NCBI GenBank assembly: GCA_903820285.1
Contig: CAIJGS010000083.1
Coordinates: 1 to 33,534 of the forward strand
Direction: 5' to 3'
Origin: an uncultured Verrucomicrobia subdivision 3 bacterium
GTDB lineage: Bacteria; Verrucomicrobiota; Verrucomicrobiia; Limisphaerales; UBA11358
DNA length: 33,534 bases
The position numbers were made by a program, and so were the translations under genes. Shown here one piece after another: positions 9,604 through 18,005 of this stretch (position 1 is its first letter; each line of letters opens with the position of its first letter). A model generated the notes under the pieces. That model made no database searches and was not told where the DNA came from. It was given only the letters and a program-made list of their open reading frames with translations.

Positions 9604-11190
9604 CTATTCATGGTTGACTGCGGGTAGCGGCTTGATGGAGAACGAATCAAACACGCCTTCTGCCCCGGCCACGCCACCCGCTGTCAGTGCCACATGCATG
9701 GCCCGGTCCCACGGCGGCAGATCTTTCGTAACCGCCGGATCACCGACCGGAATCCAATTGCTGCCATCCACACTCACCGCCGGCTGTACCAGATAACCGT
9801 AATGCGTGGTCAGTTGCATGAATAGTTTTGGCCCGGCGGGAGCCGGCTGCCGCGAGAGTTGACGGAACGCACCCCGGTCACGACGCCAGCTGACAACTTG
9901 TCCATCCTGCAAAGCCATGCCCATGGCATTTTCGGAATCGCCAAACGCACACAGCCCAACCGCGCATCCCGGCTGTAAATGGCCGGTTTCCACCACGGTC
10001 GCCACAACATAATCCGGCGCCATCGTCGCGCGCGCCAGCACCGCCGCCAGCAGATTGGTATGGTTGCCCTGCGCGGACAGTTCCAGTTGCCCGTGTTTCA
10101 GCCGGTATTCCGGCTCCCGGTTCTGCGGCCACCGCCAGCCGCTATCTAATTTGTTACCGGTAAATGTATCGGCATAGGCCGTGCCGGCGGCCTTTTGCGG
10201 CACCTCGAACGGCGAAAGCGCTGTTACGCTGGGACCGCCGCCATTATTCATGGTCGGCCATTCATCCGCACCAAACTTGACCTCATCCAGCATCCCTTCG
10301 CGACCGGTAAAAATGGTGCCCTTCGCCGAATAGGCATGGTACAAAAACCAGCAGCGGCCTTGCTTGTCCTCCACAATGCTACCATGCCCGGGACATTTCC
10401 ACGTTTCGTTACCAGCGAGGATCGGATTGGCCGGATTTTTTTGCCACGGACCAAAAAGCGAACGCGAACGCGCCACGCCCAGCGCATAACTGCAATCCCG
10501 GCCGCAGCAGCCATTGCCGGAATAGAACAGATAGAACCAGCCGTTGCGGCGCAAAATAAACGGTCCTTCCACCAGCGGCCCTTCCCACGCGGTATCATTG
10601 CGGATCAATTCGCGCGGTTGCCCTTCCAGCTTGGTGCCCTCCTCATTCAGGTGCTGTGCCCAGATCGGCGTCGGCTGGTTGCGACTGTTGCCATCCTCTT
10701 TCCAGATCAGATAACGCGTGCCATCCACATCCGTGACCGCCATCGGATCAATCGAACCATCCACCTGCGCCACCAGCGGCCCGTGATCGGTATAGGGACC
10801 GCCCGGCTTTTTGGCCGTGGCCACCGCCACCGCCAGCCGTCCGTCGCGCTGCCGGGCCACAAAATAAACATAGTAGCCACCGTGAAACTCCGATATTTCC
10901 GGTGCCCAAAAATCACCCACCGCCCAGTCCGGCAGCTGCATCAAAACGCCACCCGTTTGCTCCCAGTTCACTAGGTCCTTTGAGTGCATCAGCGGAAACA
11001 GCGGTCCCCACGCTGAGGACGTGCAGGTAGCCCAATAGTCTTTGCCCACCCGGATAATTGACGGATCTGGATGATCCCCTGGAATGACGGGGTTTTGATA
11101 CGTCACCTCCGCCCAGCCGGAAGCCATTGGAAAAACCATGGCGACACATATAAGCCAGCGGCCGAGACGGCGCGAAATAAAGGGTTTCAT
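9604..11190 (-). CDS. Secreted GH43 family glycosidase (arabinanase/xylosidase type)
   Basis: A 528-residue enzyme with a signal peptide (MKPFISRRLG... ending GWAEV). The N-terminal five-bladed propeller has the three GH43 acids: Asp42 (HPDPS, general base), Asp148 (GSIDPM, pKa modulator) and Glu208 (VEGPF, general acid). Residues about 345-528 form a C-terminal beta-sandwich like that of beta-xylosidases. GH43 enzymes hydrolyse alpha-L-arabinofuranosyl or beta-xylosyl links; the pectin genes nearby favour arabinan or arabinogalactan side chains, but substrate cannot be read from sequence. The frame is open 27 codons further upstream (to 11271), but the signal peptide fixes the start at 11190. 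There is no Shine-Dalgarno; an 8-bp inverted repeat sits directly before the ATG. Its 3' end converges on the giant gene. Confidence 0.9.
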   Translation of the reverse strand: MKPFISRRLGRWLICVAMVFPMASGWAEVTYQNPVIPGDHPDPSIIRVGKDYWATCTSSAWGPLFPLMHSKDLVNWEQTGGVLMQLPDWAVGDFWAPEISEFHGGYYVYFVARQRDGRLAVAVATAKKPGGPYTDHGPLVAQVDGSIDPMAVTDVDGTRYLIWKEDGNSRNQPTPIWAQHLNEEGTKLEGQPRELIRNDTAWEGPLVEGPFILRRNGWFYLFYSGNGCCGRDCSYALGVARSRSLFGPWQKNPANPILAGNETWKCPGHGSIVEDKQGRCWFLYHAYSAKGTIFTGREGMLDEVKFGADEWPTMNNGGGPSVTALSPFEVPQKAAGTAYADTFTGNKLDSGWRWPQNREPEYRLKHGQLELSAQGNHTNLLAAVLARATMAPDYVVATVVETGHLQPGCAVGLCAFGDSENAMGMALQDGQVVSWRRDRGAFRQLSRQPAPAGPKLFMQLTTHYGYLVQPAVSVDGSNWIPVGDPAVTKDLPPWDRAMHVALTAGGVAGAEGVFDSFSIKPLPAVNHE

Positions 11191-11221
11191 GGCCGGTAAA
11201 AATACGCCGCAAATACCGGCC
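11191..11221 (-). promoter_or_regulatory. Perfect inverted repeat abutting the GH43 start codon
   Basis: GGCCGGTA (11191-11198) and TACCGGCC (11214-11221) form a perfect 8-bp inverted repeat with a 15-nt spacer, immediately next to the ATG at 11190. As DNA its half-site centres are 23 bp apart, about two helical turns, as in an operator. As RNA it would form a hairpin at the start codon. It could regulate the GH43 gene or be chance. Confidence 0.4.
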
Positions 11222-11352
11222 CGGCAATGGCATGAACTGGCCACACGGTATCCATTCTTAACCTTGTCCAATCGTCTCCTAAGCCGCCTTCAAAAAAGCC
11301 ATGACATCGGGTTGTCCCTTGAATTTTCTTACCCGTAAGGCAATCTGCTGTC

Positions 11353-12384
11353 ATGCATGCAATAAAATCATCGTCCCTCGCCTGCCGGTTGGTGCTCGCC
11401 TGCCTGATCGGCAGTGCCACCGGTGCTTATGCCGGGGCCGCTGATTCCCCCAGTGGCCTCCTGCTGGTCGCCAATAAAGGGAACCAGACGCTCTCGATCG
11501 TAGACCCGGTTAGCGGCACCACGTTGGCCGCCGTCCCCGAGAATGGCATCACCGGGCATGAAGTAGTCGCCTCTGCCGATGGTCGACGCGCGTTTGTCCC
11601 CATTTACAGCAACACGGGTGTGGGGCATGCCGGCACCGATGGCCAATTGATCCGCGTGATCAATCTGGCCAAACATGAGGTGGTAGGCACTGTGGATCTC
11701 GGTCACGGACTGCGTCCGCACTGTGCTGTGATCGGCCCCCGGGACGGTCTGCTTTATGTCACCACAGAACTGGACAATTGCATAACGGTGATTGATCCGG
11801 ACTCGCTCAAAATTCTACACACTGTCCCCACCGGCCAGCCCGAATCCCACATGCTCGCCCTCAGCCATGACGGCCGGCGCGGCTACACTGCCAATGTCGG
11901 TCCCGGCACCGTTTCCGTGCTCGATATCGAGGCAAAAAAGGTCGTAACCATCATCCCCGTCTCCCGGCAGACCCAGCGGATTTCCATTTCTGCCGATGAT
12001 CGCCAGGTCTTCACCGCCGACCAAACCCAACCCCGCCTCGCCGTCATTGACACCGCCACCAATGGCATCAGTGCCTGGATTGATCTCCCCAGTACCGGCT
12101 ATGGCACCGCTCCGACTCCTGATGGCCACTGGCTGCTGGTGGCCCTGAACAAAATAAGTCAGGTGGGCTTGATTGACCTCCACACCCTTAAACTGGTGCG
12201 CACATTGCCCGTTCCGAAATCTCCACAGGAAGTGCTGGTTCAACCGGATGGCAAACTTGCCTACGTTTCCTGTGATGCCAGCCGCCAGGTCGCCGTCATC
12301 AGCCTTGCCGATTGGCAGGTCACCGAATTATTCAACACCGGACCCGGCACCGATGGACTCGCTTGGGCCAGGCAAACCCGCTAG
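11353..12384 (+). CDS. YncE-like beta-propeller protein (YVTN repeats), secreted
   Basis: A 343-residue protein with a signal peptide (hydrophobic core VLACLIGSATGAYA, cleavage near residue 28). The rest is a run of propeller blades with the YVTN-type pattern of a hydrophobic strand, an N/D turn and a V-x-V-I-D strand: LLVANKGNQTLSIVDP, LYVTTELDNCITVIDP, GYTANVGPGTVSVLDI, VFTADQTQPRLAVIDT, LLVALNKISQVGLIDL and AYVSCDASRQVAVISL. No haem c motif (CxxCH) is present. Such proteins sit in the periplasm or on the surface and usually bind ligands or partners rather than act as enzymes. It is divergent from the GH43 gene (162 bp apart) and its stop is 9 nt before the TPR gene, suggesting co-transcription with that gene. 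Confidence 0.82.
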   Translation: MHAIKSSSLACRLVLACLIGSATGAYAGAADSPSGLLLVANKGNQTLSIVDPVSGTTLAAVPENGITGHEVVASADGRRAFVPIYSNTGVGHAGTDGQLIRVINLAKHEVVGTVDLGHGLRPHCAVIGPRDGLLYVTTELDNCITVIDPDSLKILHTVPTGQPESHMLALSHDGRRGYTANVGPGTVSVLDIEAKKVVTIIPVSRQTQRISISADDRQVFTADQTQPRLAVIDTATNGISAWIDLPSTGYGTAPTPDGHWLLVALNKISQVGLIDLHTLKLVRTLPVPKSPQEVLVQPDGKLAYVSCDASRQVAVISLADWQVTELFNTGPGTDGLAWARQTR

Positions 12385-12393
12385 AATCCCACC

Positions 12394-12894
12394 GTGTTAA
12401 AACCGTTGCCACACCCCGACAACCTGCACCTGTCCGCCGCCGAAGGCTGGCTGGAACTCGGCAATTGGCGCGAAGCGGATCTGGAACTTGAAAATATTTC
12501 AGCGCCGCAGCGCGCCCATCCCTTCGTGCTCGAACTCCGCTTTCAAATCTGTGCCCAGGCTGCGAATTGGAAACGGGCCGTGGACATTTCCCGGACCATC
12601 ATCCAAACCTTGCCCGATAATCCTTGGGGTCCCTTTCATCTGGCCTACAGCCTGCACGAATTGAAACGCACCCAGGAAGCCTATGATGCCCTGCGTCCCG
12701 CCGTGGAGCGTTTTCCGGATAAACATTTGATCCATTATAATCTGGCCTGCTACGCCTGCCAGTTGGGGAATCTGGACGAGTCCCTGGAATGGCTCAAACA
12801 GGCCATCGCCCTGGCCGGCAAGGAAGATCTGCGAAAACAGGCCCTGAGCGACCCGGATTTAAAACCGTTACGGGTGCTGATCCGGCAGCTGTGA
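12394..12894 (+). CDS. Small TPR-repeat protein
   Basis: A 166-residue protein starting at a GTG 9 nt after the propeller gene. It is all-helical with TPR-like repeats: AEGWLELGNWREADLELENI, NWKRAVDISRTIIQTLPDN, PFHLAYSLHELKRTQEAYDA and HYNLACYACQLGNLDESLEW. There is no signal peptide, so it is probably cytoplasmic. TPR arrays mediate protein-protein contacts; no catalytic motif is visible. The close spacing suggests translation coupled to the upstream gene, but a shared function is not obvious. Its last 27 bases overlap the 3' end of the convergent OmpA-like gene. Confidence 0.75.
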   Translation: MLKPLPHPDNLHLSAAEGWLELGNWREADLELENISAPQRAHPFVLELRFQICAQAANWKRAVDISRTIIQTLPDNPWGPFHLAYSLHELKRTQEAYDALRPAVERFPDKHLIHYNLACYACQLGNLDESLEWLKQAIALAGKEDLRKQALSDPDLKPLRVLIRQL

Positions 12895-13734
12895 CGGGGC
12901 CGGCACTGCATTCGTCCCGGTCGCCGTCGTTGGCGCCGTCACCGTATCAGCCGCCGCCAGTTCATCCGGCAGAATGGTAATCGCAATCCGACGGTTCTTC
13001 GCCCGCCCTTCCGCCGTGGCGTTATCCGCAATCGGCCGGTACTCGCCATACCCCACCGCCCCGACCCGATGCGGATCCACGCCACCCTGCTCCGTCAGAA
13101 AATGCACCGCCGCCAGCGCCCGCGCTGTGGAAAGTTCCCAGTTGCTCGCAAACCGGTTATGAGCCCCCGGACGGATCGGCACATTGTCGGTGTGCCCAAT
13201 CACATGAATTTTCAGCTCGGGATGCTTGGCCAGCAGGTCGGCCACCTTTTGCATCACCGTTTGCCCGGCTGGCTTCAGCACCGCCTCGCCGGAATCAAAC
13301 ATCACCCGGTCCAGAATGTTCACGGTCAGCTTGCCTTGCAGCTTGGAGATAGTCACATCCTTGGATTCCAAATCAGTGCGCATTTCCTTTTCCAATCCGT
13401 TGGACATCTGTTCCGCCGCCTCCTTCTGCTTTTGCAACTCGGCCACTTCGCCTTGCAGGGTTCCAATCTCGTCCTGGTTGGTTTGGTTTTGGGCTAGGGC
13501 GGTCGCGAGGCTGGCAGATGAATCGGCCAGCTTTGTCCGCAGGTCTGCCAGTTGCTGCTGCTGATCCTGCTGTCTGATCGTGGCCGCCGACCAGAGAAAT
13601 AAAAACACCACTGCCAGCACCGTCATGATGCCGGCCACAATACGGGCGGGCGTGAACAGCCCGCCGGGCTGCTGCGCCCGGGTCACGTGGTCCGTAAACG
13701 GCTGTTTGCTTTCCGGTTGATTGCTTTCACTCAT
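12868..13734 (-). CDS. OmpA/MotB-domain envelope protein
   Basis: A 288-residue protein with a short cytoplasmic N-terminus, one transmembrane helix (about 31-52, VAGIMTVLAVVFLFLWSA), a long Gln/Glu/Lys-rich coiled coil (about 53-135) and a C-terminal OmpA/MotB peptidoglycan-binding domain (about 141-256) with the GHTDN motif, NWELSTARA and the closing KNRRIAI. The tail is Thr/Ala/Pro-rich. It likely tethers the inner membrane to peptidoglycan. No flagellar, MotA/ExbB or Tol partner lies nearby, so a stator role is not supported. The frame is open 46 codons further, but GGAAG at 13741-13745 sits 6 nt before the ATG at 13734 and settles the start. Confidence 0.87.
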   Translation of the reverse strand: MSESNQPESKQPFTDHVTRAQQPGGLFTPARIVAGIMTVLAVVFLFLWSAATIRQQDQQQQLADLRTKLADSSASLATALAQNQTNQDEIGTLQGEVAELQKQKEAAEQMSNGLEKEMRTDLESKDVTISKLQGKLTVNILDRVMFDSGEAVLKPAGQTVMQKVADLLAKHPELKIHVIGHTDNVPIRPGAHNRFASNWELSTARALAAVHFLTEQGGVDPHRVGAVGYGEYRPIADNATAEGRAKNRRIAITILPDELAAADTVTAPTTATGTNAVPAPSQLPDQHP

Positions 13735-13740
13735 ATTGCA

Positions 13741-13745
13741 CTTCC
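13741..13745 (-). promoter_or_regulatory. Ribosome-binding site deciding the OmpA-like start
   Basis: GGAAG on the minus strand with a 6-nt spacer to the ATG at 13734. It is the best-placed Shine-Dalgarno in the window, and it rules out the longer open frame starting at 13872. Confidence 0.7.
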
Positions 13746-13866
13746 GGCCACCTTGGGTGTCCGTGATTCCATAATGGAAAATGCCGGGCATTTGTACACG
13801 TATTATTTCACCTCTCGGCAACAAACCCGGCTGGCGGAAATTTCCCCCAACTGTTAGACTGGCTTG

Positions 13867-14916
13867 ATGCAAAGGATTTTGCTGTTAATGGGAGTATTGA
13901 TTTCCTGTATGAATGCCCTGGCTGAACCCGTGGATGACATGGTGAATAACCTCATGACCGCAAACCAGATTCCCGGTCTGGTGCTGCAAGTGGTGCATCA
14001 CGGCCAGACCGTCAAGACGGCTGCCTACGGACAGGCCAACTTGGAATGGAACATTCCCGCCACCCCGGAAACCGTGTTTGAAATCGGCTCCATCACCAAA
14101 CAATTCACCGCCGCCTGCATTCTCATCCTCGTCCAGGATGGAAAATTGTCCCTGGACGATCCCATCAGCCGCCACCTCACCAACACCCCGGCAAGCTGGA
14201 GCGACATCACCATCCGCCATCTGCTCACCCACACCTCCGGCATCACCAATTATACCGGGCTGGACGGATTTGAACTGTCCCGCCACCTCACCCAGCCCCA
14301 GTTCATCACCCAAATCGGGGTCCAACCCAAACTCTTTGCCACCGGCACCCAATATTCCTACTGCAATACCGGCTACAATCTCCTCGGCTTCATCATCGAA
14401 AACGTCAGCGGCCAGCCTTACTGGGATTTCCTCACCGCCCGGATTCTCCAACCGCTCGGCATGACCGCCACCGTAAAACGCGAACCCGGCAACATTCTCG
14501 CCCGCCGCGCCGCCGGGTATGACTTCGTAGCTGGCCACCCCGTGAACCGCGACGTCAATTATACCGACCTCTTTTCCGCCGGCGAAATTGCCTCCACCGT
14601 TGGCGATCTGATGAAATGGAACGCCGGCCTGGACTCCGCGAAGCTTCTTGGCGACTCCGCCAAATCACAATGGTGGACCGCGGGCAAATTGAACGACGGC
14701 ACCCCCATCGGCTATGGCTTTGGCTGGTTTTTGAATCCACTCGCCGGCCACCGCTGTCAGGCGCATGGCGGCGCCACCTCCGGTTTTTCCGCCGCCAACC
14801 TGCGTTTCCCGGATGATGGGCTGGAACTGGTCGTCCTTTCCAATTGCGGCAAGGAAGGCGTGGCTAACACCGTGGCCCAGGCCGTGGCCAAAAGTTATCT
14901 GGCCGGGAAAAATTAG
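13867..14916 (+). CDS. Serine hydrolase, class C beta-lactamase/DD-peptidase fold, secreted
   Basis: A 349-residue protein with a signal peptide (MQRILLLMGVLISCMNALA, cleavage near residue 19). It carries the three active-site motifs of the class C beta-lactamase-like family: SITK (Ser75-Lys78, nucleophile and base), Tyr-Cys-Asn at 165-167 (YxN) and HGG at 300-302 (replacing KTG). The HxG form and the short length fit esterases, DD-peptidases or D-aminopeptidases of this family better than true AmpC. In this setting a carbohydrate or peptidoglycan esterase role is possible. The start is the ATG at 13867; the adjoining TTG is unlikely. The gene is divergent from the OmpA-like gene, with 132 bp between them. 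Confidence 0.88.
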   Translation: MQRILLLMGVLISCMNALAEPVDDMVNNLMTANQIPGLVLQVVHHGQTVKTAAYGQANLEWNIPATPETVFEIGSITKQFTAACILILVQDGKLSLDDPISRHLTNTPASWSDITIRHLLTHTSGITNYTGLDGFELSRHLTQPQFITQIGVQPKLFATGTQYSYCNTGYNLLGFIIENVSGQPYWDFLTARILQPLGMTATVKREPGNILARRAAGYDFVAGHPVNRDVNYTDLFSAGEIASTVGDLMKWNAGLDSAKLLGDSAKSQWWTAGKLNDGTPIGYGFGWFLNPLAGHRCQAHGGATSGFSAANLRFPDDGLELVVLSNCGKEGVANTVAQAVAKSYLAGKN

Positions 14917-15160
14917 CGATGCAGCGTTAAATAGCCGCCCATCCGGACTCATACAAACATTCGACAGACAGCTCCGCCGCGAAATGCTAATTTAACCTCC
15001 GTAATCCTGCAAAAAAGCAATGAGTCGCCGTATCGTCACGTATCGCCAGTTTTGGCGAATAGTGCTGTGCAGTTTTATCAAATAGATTTGCAGAACTCAC
15101 ATGGCGTCAGGACCCCGTCCTTTGATACATTTTTGTGATTCAGCTCGTACTTTTATTCAT
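14917..15160 (+). promoter_or_regulatory. Regulatory gap upstream of uxaE with direct and inverted repeats
   Basis: This 244-bp gap holds no plausible gene. It contains a direct repeat CGTATCG at 15029-15035 and 15039-15045, offset by 10 bp (one helical turn), overlapping a TCGCCA/TGGCGA inverted repeat (15043-15048 and 15053-15058, 4-nt loop). These sit about 105-130 bp before the uxaE ATG and are plausible operator sites. No strong -35/-10 pair was found. Position makes this the likely control region of the galacturonate genes. Confidence 0.35.
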
Positions 15161-16426
15161 ATGAACAAATATCTGTTGTTGGGAAAATTCTCGTTCGGCA
15201 TGGGTGATCGCTTCGCCCATCAGGGCAAGGCACAATTGCAGGCCTGTGTGCTGGCCACCGAATTGGGCGCGGAATTCATTCCGGTCTGGAACAAGTCCAA
15301 TCGCGAACACACCTTCATCGGCACCGAACCCTCCAGCTTGCGGGCCGAGGCGGATGCCGCTGTGGCCGCCCTCGGCTGGAAAAAACCGTATCACGTGGAT
15401 GCCGACCATATCCGCCTCGAAACGGTCGATCGTTTCATCGCCCCCTCGGATTTCTTCACCATCGATGTCGCCGACAGCATCGGCAAACCCGCCAGCCCCG
15501 CCGATGTGAAAGCGTTCGCGGACCGTCACCCCGAACTGACCGGCTCCGTGACCATCCCCCACATTGATCATCCCTTTACGATCACCCGCGCCGAAGTCGA
15601 ACGCGTCGCCAACAAGTTTTTACTTGCCGTGCAGGATGCCGGCAAAATTTACCGCCACATCACCGTGGTCAAAGGTGCCGCCAATTTCATCACCGAAGTT
15701 TCCATGGATGAAACCGATAGCCCCCAGACCCCGCCGGAATTGTTGATCATTCTGGCCGCCATCGCCGATGAACAGATCCCGATCCAGACCATCGCCCCCA
15801 AATTCACCGGCCGCTTCAACAAGGGTGTGGATTATGTGGGCGACGTGCCGCAGTTTGAAAAGGAATTCAACGAAGACCTCGCGGTCATTGCCTACGCCAT
15901 CGCCAAGTACGGTCTGCCCCCGTCGCTCAAGCTGAGCGTCCATTCCGGCAGCGACAAGTTCTCCATCTATGAACCCATGCGCAAGGCCTTGAAAAAATTC
16001 AACGCCGGCGTGCACATCAAAACCGCCGGGACCACCTGGTTGGAAGAGCTGATCGGGCTGGCGGAAGCCGGCGGCGACGGCCTGGAAATTGCCAAGGAAA
16101 TCTACGCCTATTCCATCGAGCACGTGGATGAGTTTTGCGCCCCCTACGCCACCGTCATTGATATCGACAAGGCCAAGCTGCCCAGCGCCGCCACCGTGAA
16201 TGGCTGGACGTCGCAGCAGTTTGTTTCCGCCTTGCGCCACGACCAGAAAAACCCCGAATACAACCCCAGTTTCCGTCAGTTGCTGCACGTCAGCTTTAAA
16301 GTCGCCGCCAAAAAGGGTGACCGTTATCTGAACGCGCTGAAGAAGCACGAAGCCGTCGTGGCCAAAAATGTCACCGCCAATCTTTTCGAGCGCCACATGA
16401 AACCGTTGTTGCTTGGCAAGGCTTGA
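15161..16426 (+). CDS. uxaE: Tagaturonate/fructuronate epimerase
   Basis: A 421-residue cytoplasmic protein with the features of the UxaE family, which interconverts D-tagaturonate and D-fructuronate in the non-E. coli route of galacturonate breakdown. Visible family marks include the N-terminal GKFSFGMGDRF, HVDADHIR, TIPHIDHPF, VVKGAANFITEVSMDE, IAPKFTGRFNKGVDY and KLSVHSGSDKFSIY segments, with several His and Asp residues suited to metal binding. The frame is open 20 codons further, but the conserved N-terminus starts at the ATG at 15161; no Shine-Dalgarno is visible. It is followed 56 nt later by uxaC, the enzyme that makes its substrate, which strongly supports the call. Confidence 0.9.
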   Translation: MNKYLLLGKFSFGMGDRFAHQGKAQLQACVLATELGAEFIPVWNKSNREHTFIGTEPSSLRAEADAAVAALGWKKPYHVDADHIRLETVDRFIAPSDFFTIDVADSIGKPASPADVKAFADRHPELTGSVTIPHIDHPFTITRAEVERVANKFLLAVQDAGKIYRHITVVKGAANFITEVSMDETDSPQTPPELLIILAAIADEQIPIQTIAPKFTGRFNKGVDYVGDVPQFEKEFNEDLAVIAYAIAKYGLPPSLKLSVHSGSDKFSIYEPMRKALKKFNAGVHIKTAGTTWLEELIGLAEAGGDGLEIAKEIYAYSIEHVDEFCAPYATVIDIDKAKLPSAATVNGWTSQQFVSALRHDQKNPEYNPSFRQLLHVSFKVAAKKGDRYLNALKKHEAVVAKNVTANLFERHMKPLLLGKA

Positions 16427-16446
16427 ACCGGTAAACCATCTGTACG

Positions 16447-16471
16447 CCACGCCGTCATTCCGGCGGCGTGG
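16447..16471 (+). promoter_or_regulatory. Intercistronic hairpin between uxaE and uxaC
   Basis: CCACGCCG (16447-16454) and CGGCGTGG (16464-16471) form a perfect 8-bp GC-rich stem with a 9-nt loop, followed by ATTTTAAT. The tail is too poor in U for a strong terminator. It ends 11 nt before the uxaC ATG and may be a partial terminator, a processing site or a protector of the upstream mRNA end. Confidence 0.5.
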
Positions 16472-16482
16472 ATTTTAATATT

Positions 16483-17919
16483 ATGGCCTTTATCAACGAA
16501 GATTTTTTGCTGGGCACCAAAACGGCCCGCCGGCTGTACCACCGCTACGCCGCGGCGGAACCCATTTTTGACTATCACTGCCACATCTCCCCCAAGGAGA
16601 TTGCGGAAAACCGGCAGTTCAAAAACCTCTTCGAAATCTGGCTCGAAGGCGATCATTACAAATGGCGCGCCATGCGCAGCAACGGCGTGCCCGAAAAATT
16701 CTGCACCGGCGCCGCCTCCCCCGAGGAAAAATTTCTGGCCTGGGCCCAAACCGTTCCGCACACGCTCCGCAATCCGCTGTATCATTGGACCCATTTGGAG
16801 CTGAAGCGCTACTTCGGCATCAGCGAACGGCTGGATGAAACCACCGCCGCCAAGGTCTGGAAAAAGGCCAACGCCAAACTGGCCACCCCCGCCTACACCA
16901 CCCAGGGCATCTTGAAAAAGATGAACGTCAAGGTGGTCTGCACCACCGATGACCCGGTGGACAATCTGGAATATCACAGCGCCTTCGCCAAATCGGGTCA
17001 CCCCACCAAAATGCTGCCGGCGTTCCGGCCCGACAAGGCATTGGCCGTCAACCAGCCCGTCGCCTTCAACAAATGGGTGGAGCAACTCGGCGCAGCGGCG
17101 GATACGGACATTGGCAATTTCAAATCCTTCGTCGCCGCCCTTGAAAAACGGCACGAGTATTTCCATTCGCAAGGCTGCCGGCTCTCCGATCACGGCATGA
17201 ACCATTGCTTCGCGGATTTCTGCGAGGAAAAGACGGCCGCCGCGATCTTCGACAAGGCCCGCAAAGGTGCCACTGTTTCCCCGCTGGAACATTCCCAATT
17301 CGCCACCTACGTCATGGTGCTGTTCGGCCATCTGGATGCCCAACGCGGCTGGGTGAAGCAGCTTCACCTCGGCGCCTTGCGCAACAACAATACCCGCCTG
17401 CTCACGCAGCTCGGACCCGACACCGGCTTCGATTCCATCGGAGATTTCCCCCAAGCCCAGACGCTGTCCGCCTACCTGAACCGGCTGGATACCGACAATC
17501 TGCTGCCCAAGACCATCATCTACAATCTGAATCCGGCGGATAACTACGTGTTTGCCACCATGATTGGCAACTACCAGGACGGTACTATTCCCGGCAAGAT
17601 CCAGTACGGCTCCGGTTGGTGGTTCCTCGACCAGAAGGAAGGCATGGAATGGCAGATCAACGCCCTGTCCAGCCTCGGCCTGCTCTCCCGCTTCATCGGC
17701 ATGATCACCGATTCGCGCTCGTTCATGAGCTATCCGCGCCATGAATATTTCCGCCGCACCCTGTGCAATCTCATCGGCCGCGACGTCAAAAACGGCCTGT
17801 TGCCGGACGACGACGAACTGCTCGGCTCCATGATCAAAAACATCTGCTACGCCAACGCCAAAAATTACATGGCGTTCCCGGGCGTGGATGAGCCGGCCAA
17901 GGCTAAAAAAGCCCGCTGA
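16483..17919 (+). CDS. uxaC: Glucuronate/galacturonate isomerase
   Basis: A 478-residue cytoplasmic enzyme of the UxaC family (amidohydrolase-like TIM barrel). It isomerises D-galacturonate to D-tagaturonate and D-glucuronate to D-fructuronate. The N-terminal metal motif is clear (FDYHCHISPKEI, His32 and His34), followed by family blocks VVCTTDDPVDNLEYH, LSDHGMNHCF, LHLGALRNNNTRL, GWWFLDQKEGMEWQ and a C-terminal TDSRSFMSYPRHEYFRR. Length is normal for UxaC. The start is the ATG at 16483; a GTG at 16468 lies inside a hairpin and is unlikely. It is paired with uxaE and followed by an intrinsic terminator. The next steps (fructuronate reductase, mannonate dehydratase) are not in the window. Confidence 0.95.
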   Translation: MAFINEDFLLGTKTARRLYHRYAAAEPIFDYHCHISPKEIAENRQFKNLFEIWLEGDHYKWRAMRSNGVPEKFCTGAASPEEKFLAWAQTVPHTLRNPLYHWTHLELKRYFGISERLDETTAAKVWKKANAKLATPAYTTQGILKKMNVKVVCTTDDPVDNLEYHSAFAKSGHPTKMLPAFRPDKALAVNQPVAFNKWVEQLGAAADTDIGNFKSFVAALEKRHEYFHSQGCRLSDHGMNHCFADFCEEKTAAAIFDKARKGATVSPLEHSQFATYVMVLFGHLDAQRGWVKQLHLGALRNNNTRLLTQLGPDTGFDSIGDFPQAQTLSAYLNRLDTDNLLPKTIIYNLNPADNYVFATMIGNYQDGTIPGKIQYGSGWWFLDQKEGMEWQINALSSLGLLSRFIGMITDSRSFMSYPRHEYFRRTLCNLIGRDVKNGLLPDDDELLGSMIKNICYANAKNYMAFPGVDEPAKAKKAR

Positions 17920-17956
17920 AAGTGCGTTGCACTTATTTCAAAACAGTTTGCGCAAA
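17920..17956 (+). promoter_or_regulatory. Small hairpin and palindrome after uxaC
   Basis: AAGTGC-GTT-GCACTT (17920-17934) is a 6-bp stem just after the uxaC stop. It is followed by the 10-bp palindrome TTTGCGCAAA (17947-17956), whose end overlaps the 5' arm of the terminator. A CG-centred palindrome of this kind resembles LacI-family operators. It may control entry into the pectinase genes; this is inference from form and position. Confidence 0.35.
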
Positions 17957-17981
17957 ACCGCGTTTCACCACGCGGTTTTTT
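17954..17981 (+). terminator. Intrinsic terminator after uxaE-uxaC
   Basis: AAAACCGCG (17954-17962), an 8-nt loop, then CGCGGTTTT (17971-17979) and a T-run of six in all (17976-17981). This is a 9-bp stem with a U tract, the clearest rho-independent terminator in the window. Its U tract ends only 24 nt before the ATG of the next gene, leaving no room for a separate promoter after it. Confidence 0.88.
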
Positions 17982-18005
17982 AGTGCACATTAGAGGCACA
18001 CCACC

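Noticed and set aside
12868-13734. Flagellar stator MotB
   Set aside because: The OmpA/MotB domain and single helix fit, but there is no motA/exbB partner and the long coiled coil is not typical of MotB, so a general peptidoglycan-tether reading is safer.
16324-17742. 472-codon minus-strand open frame opposite uxaC
   Set aside because: It is antisense to a clearly coding gene; its Gly/Val/Ala/His-rich composition is the mirror of GC-rich codons and it shows no family motif.
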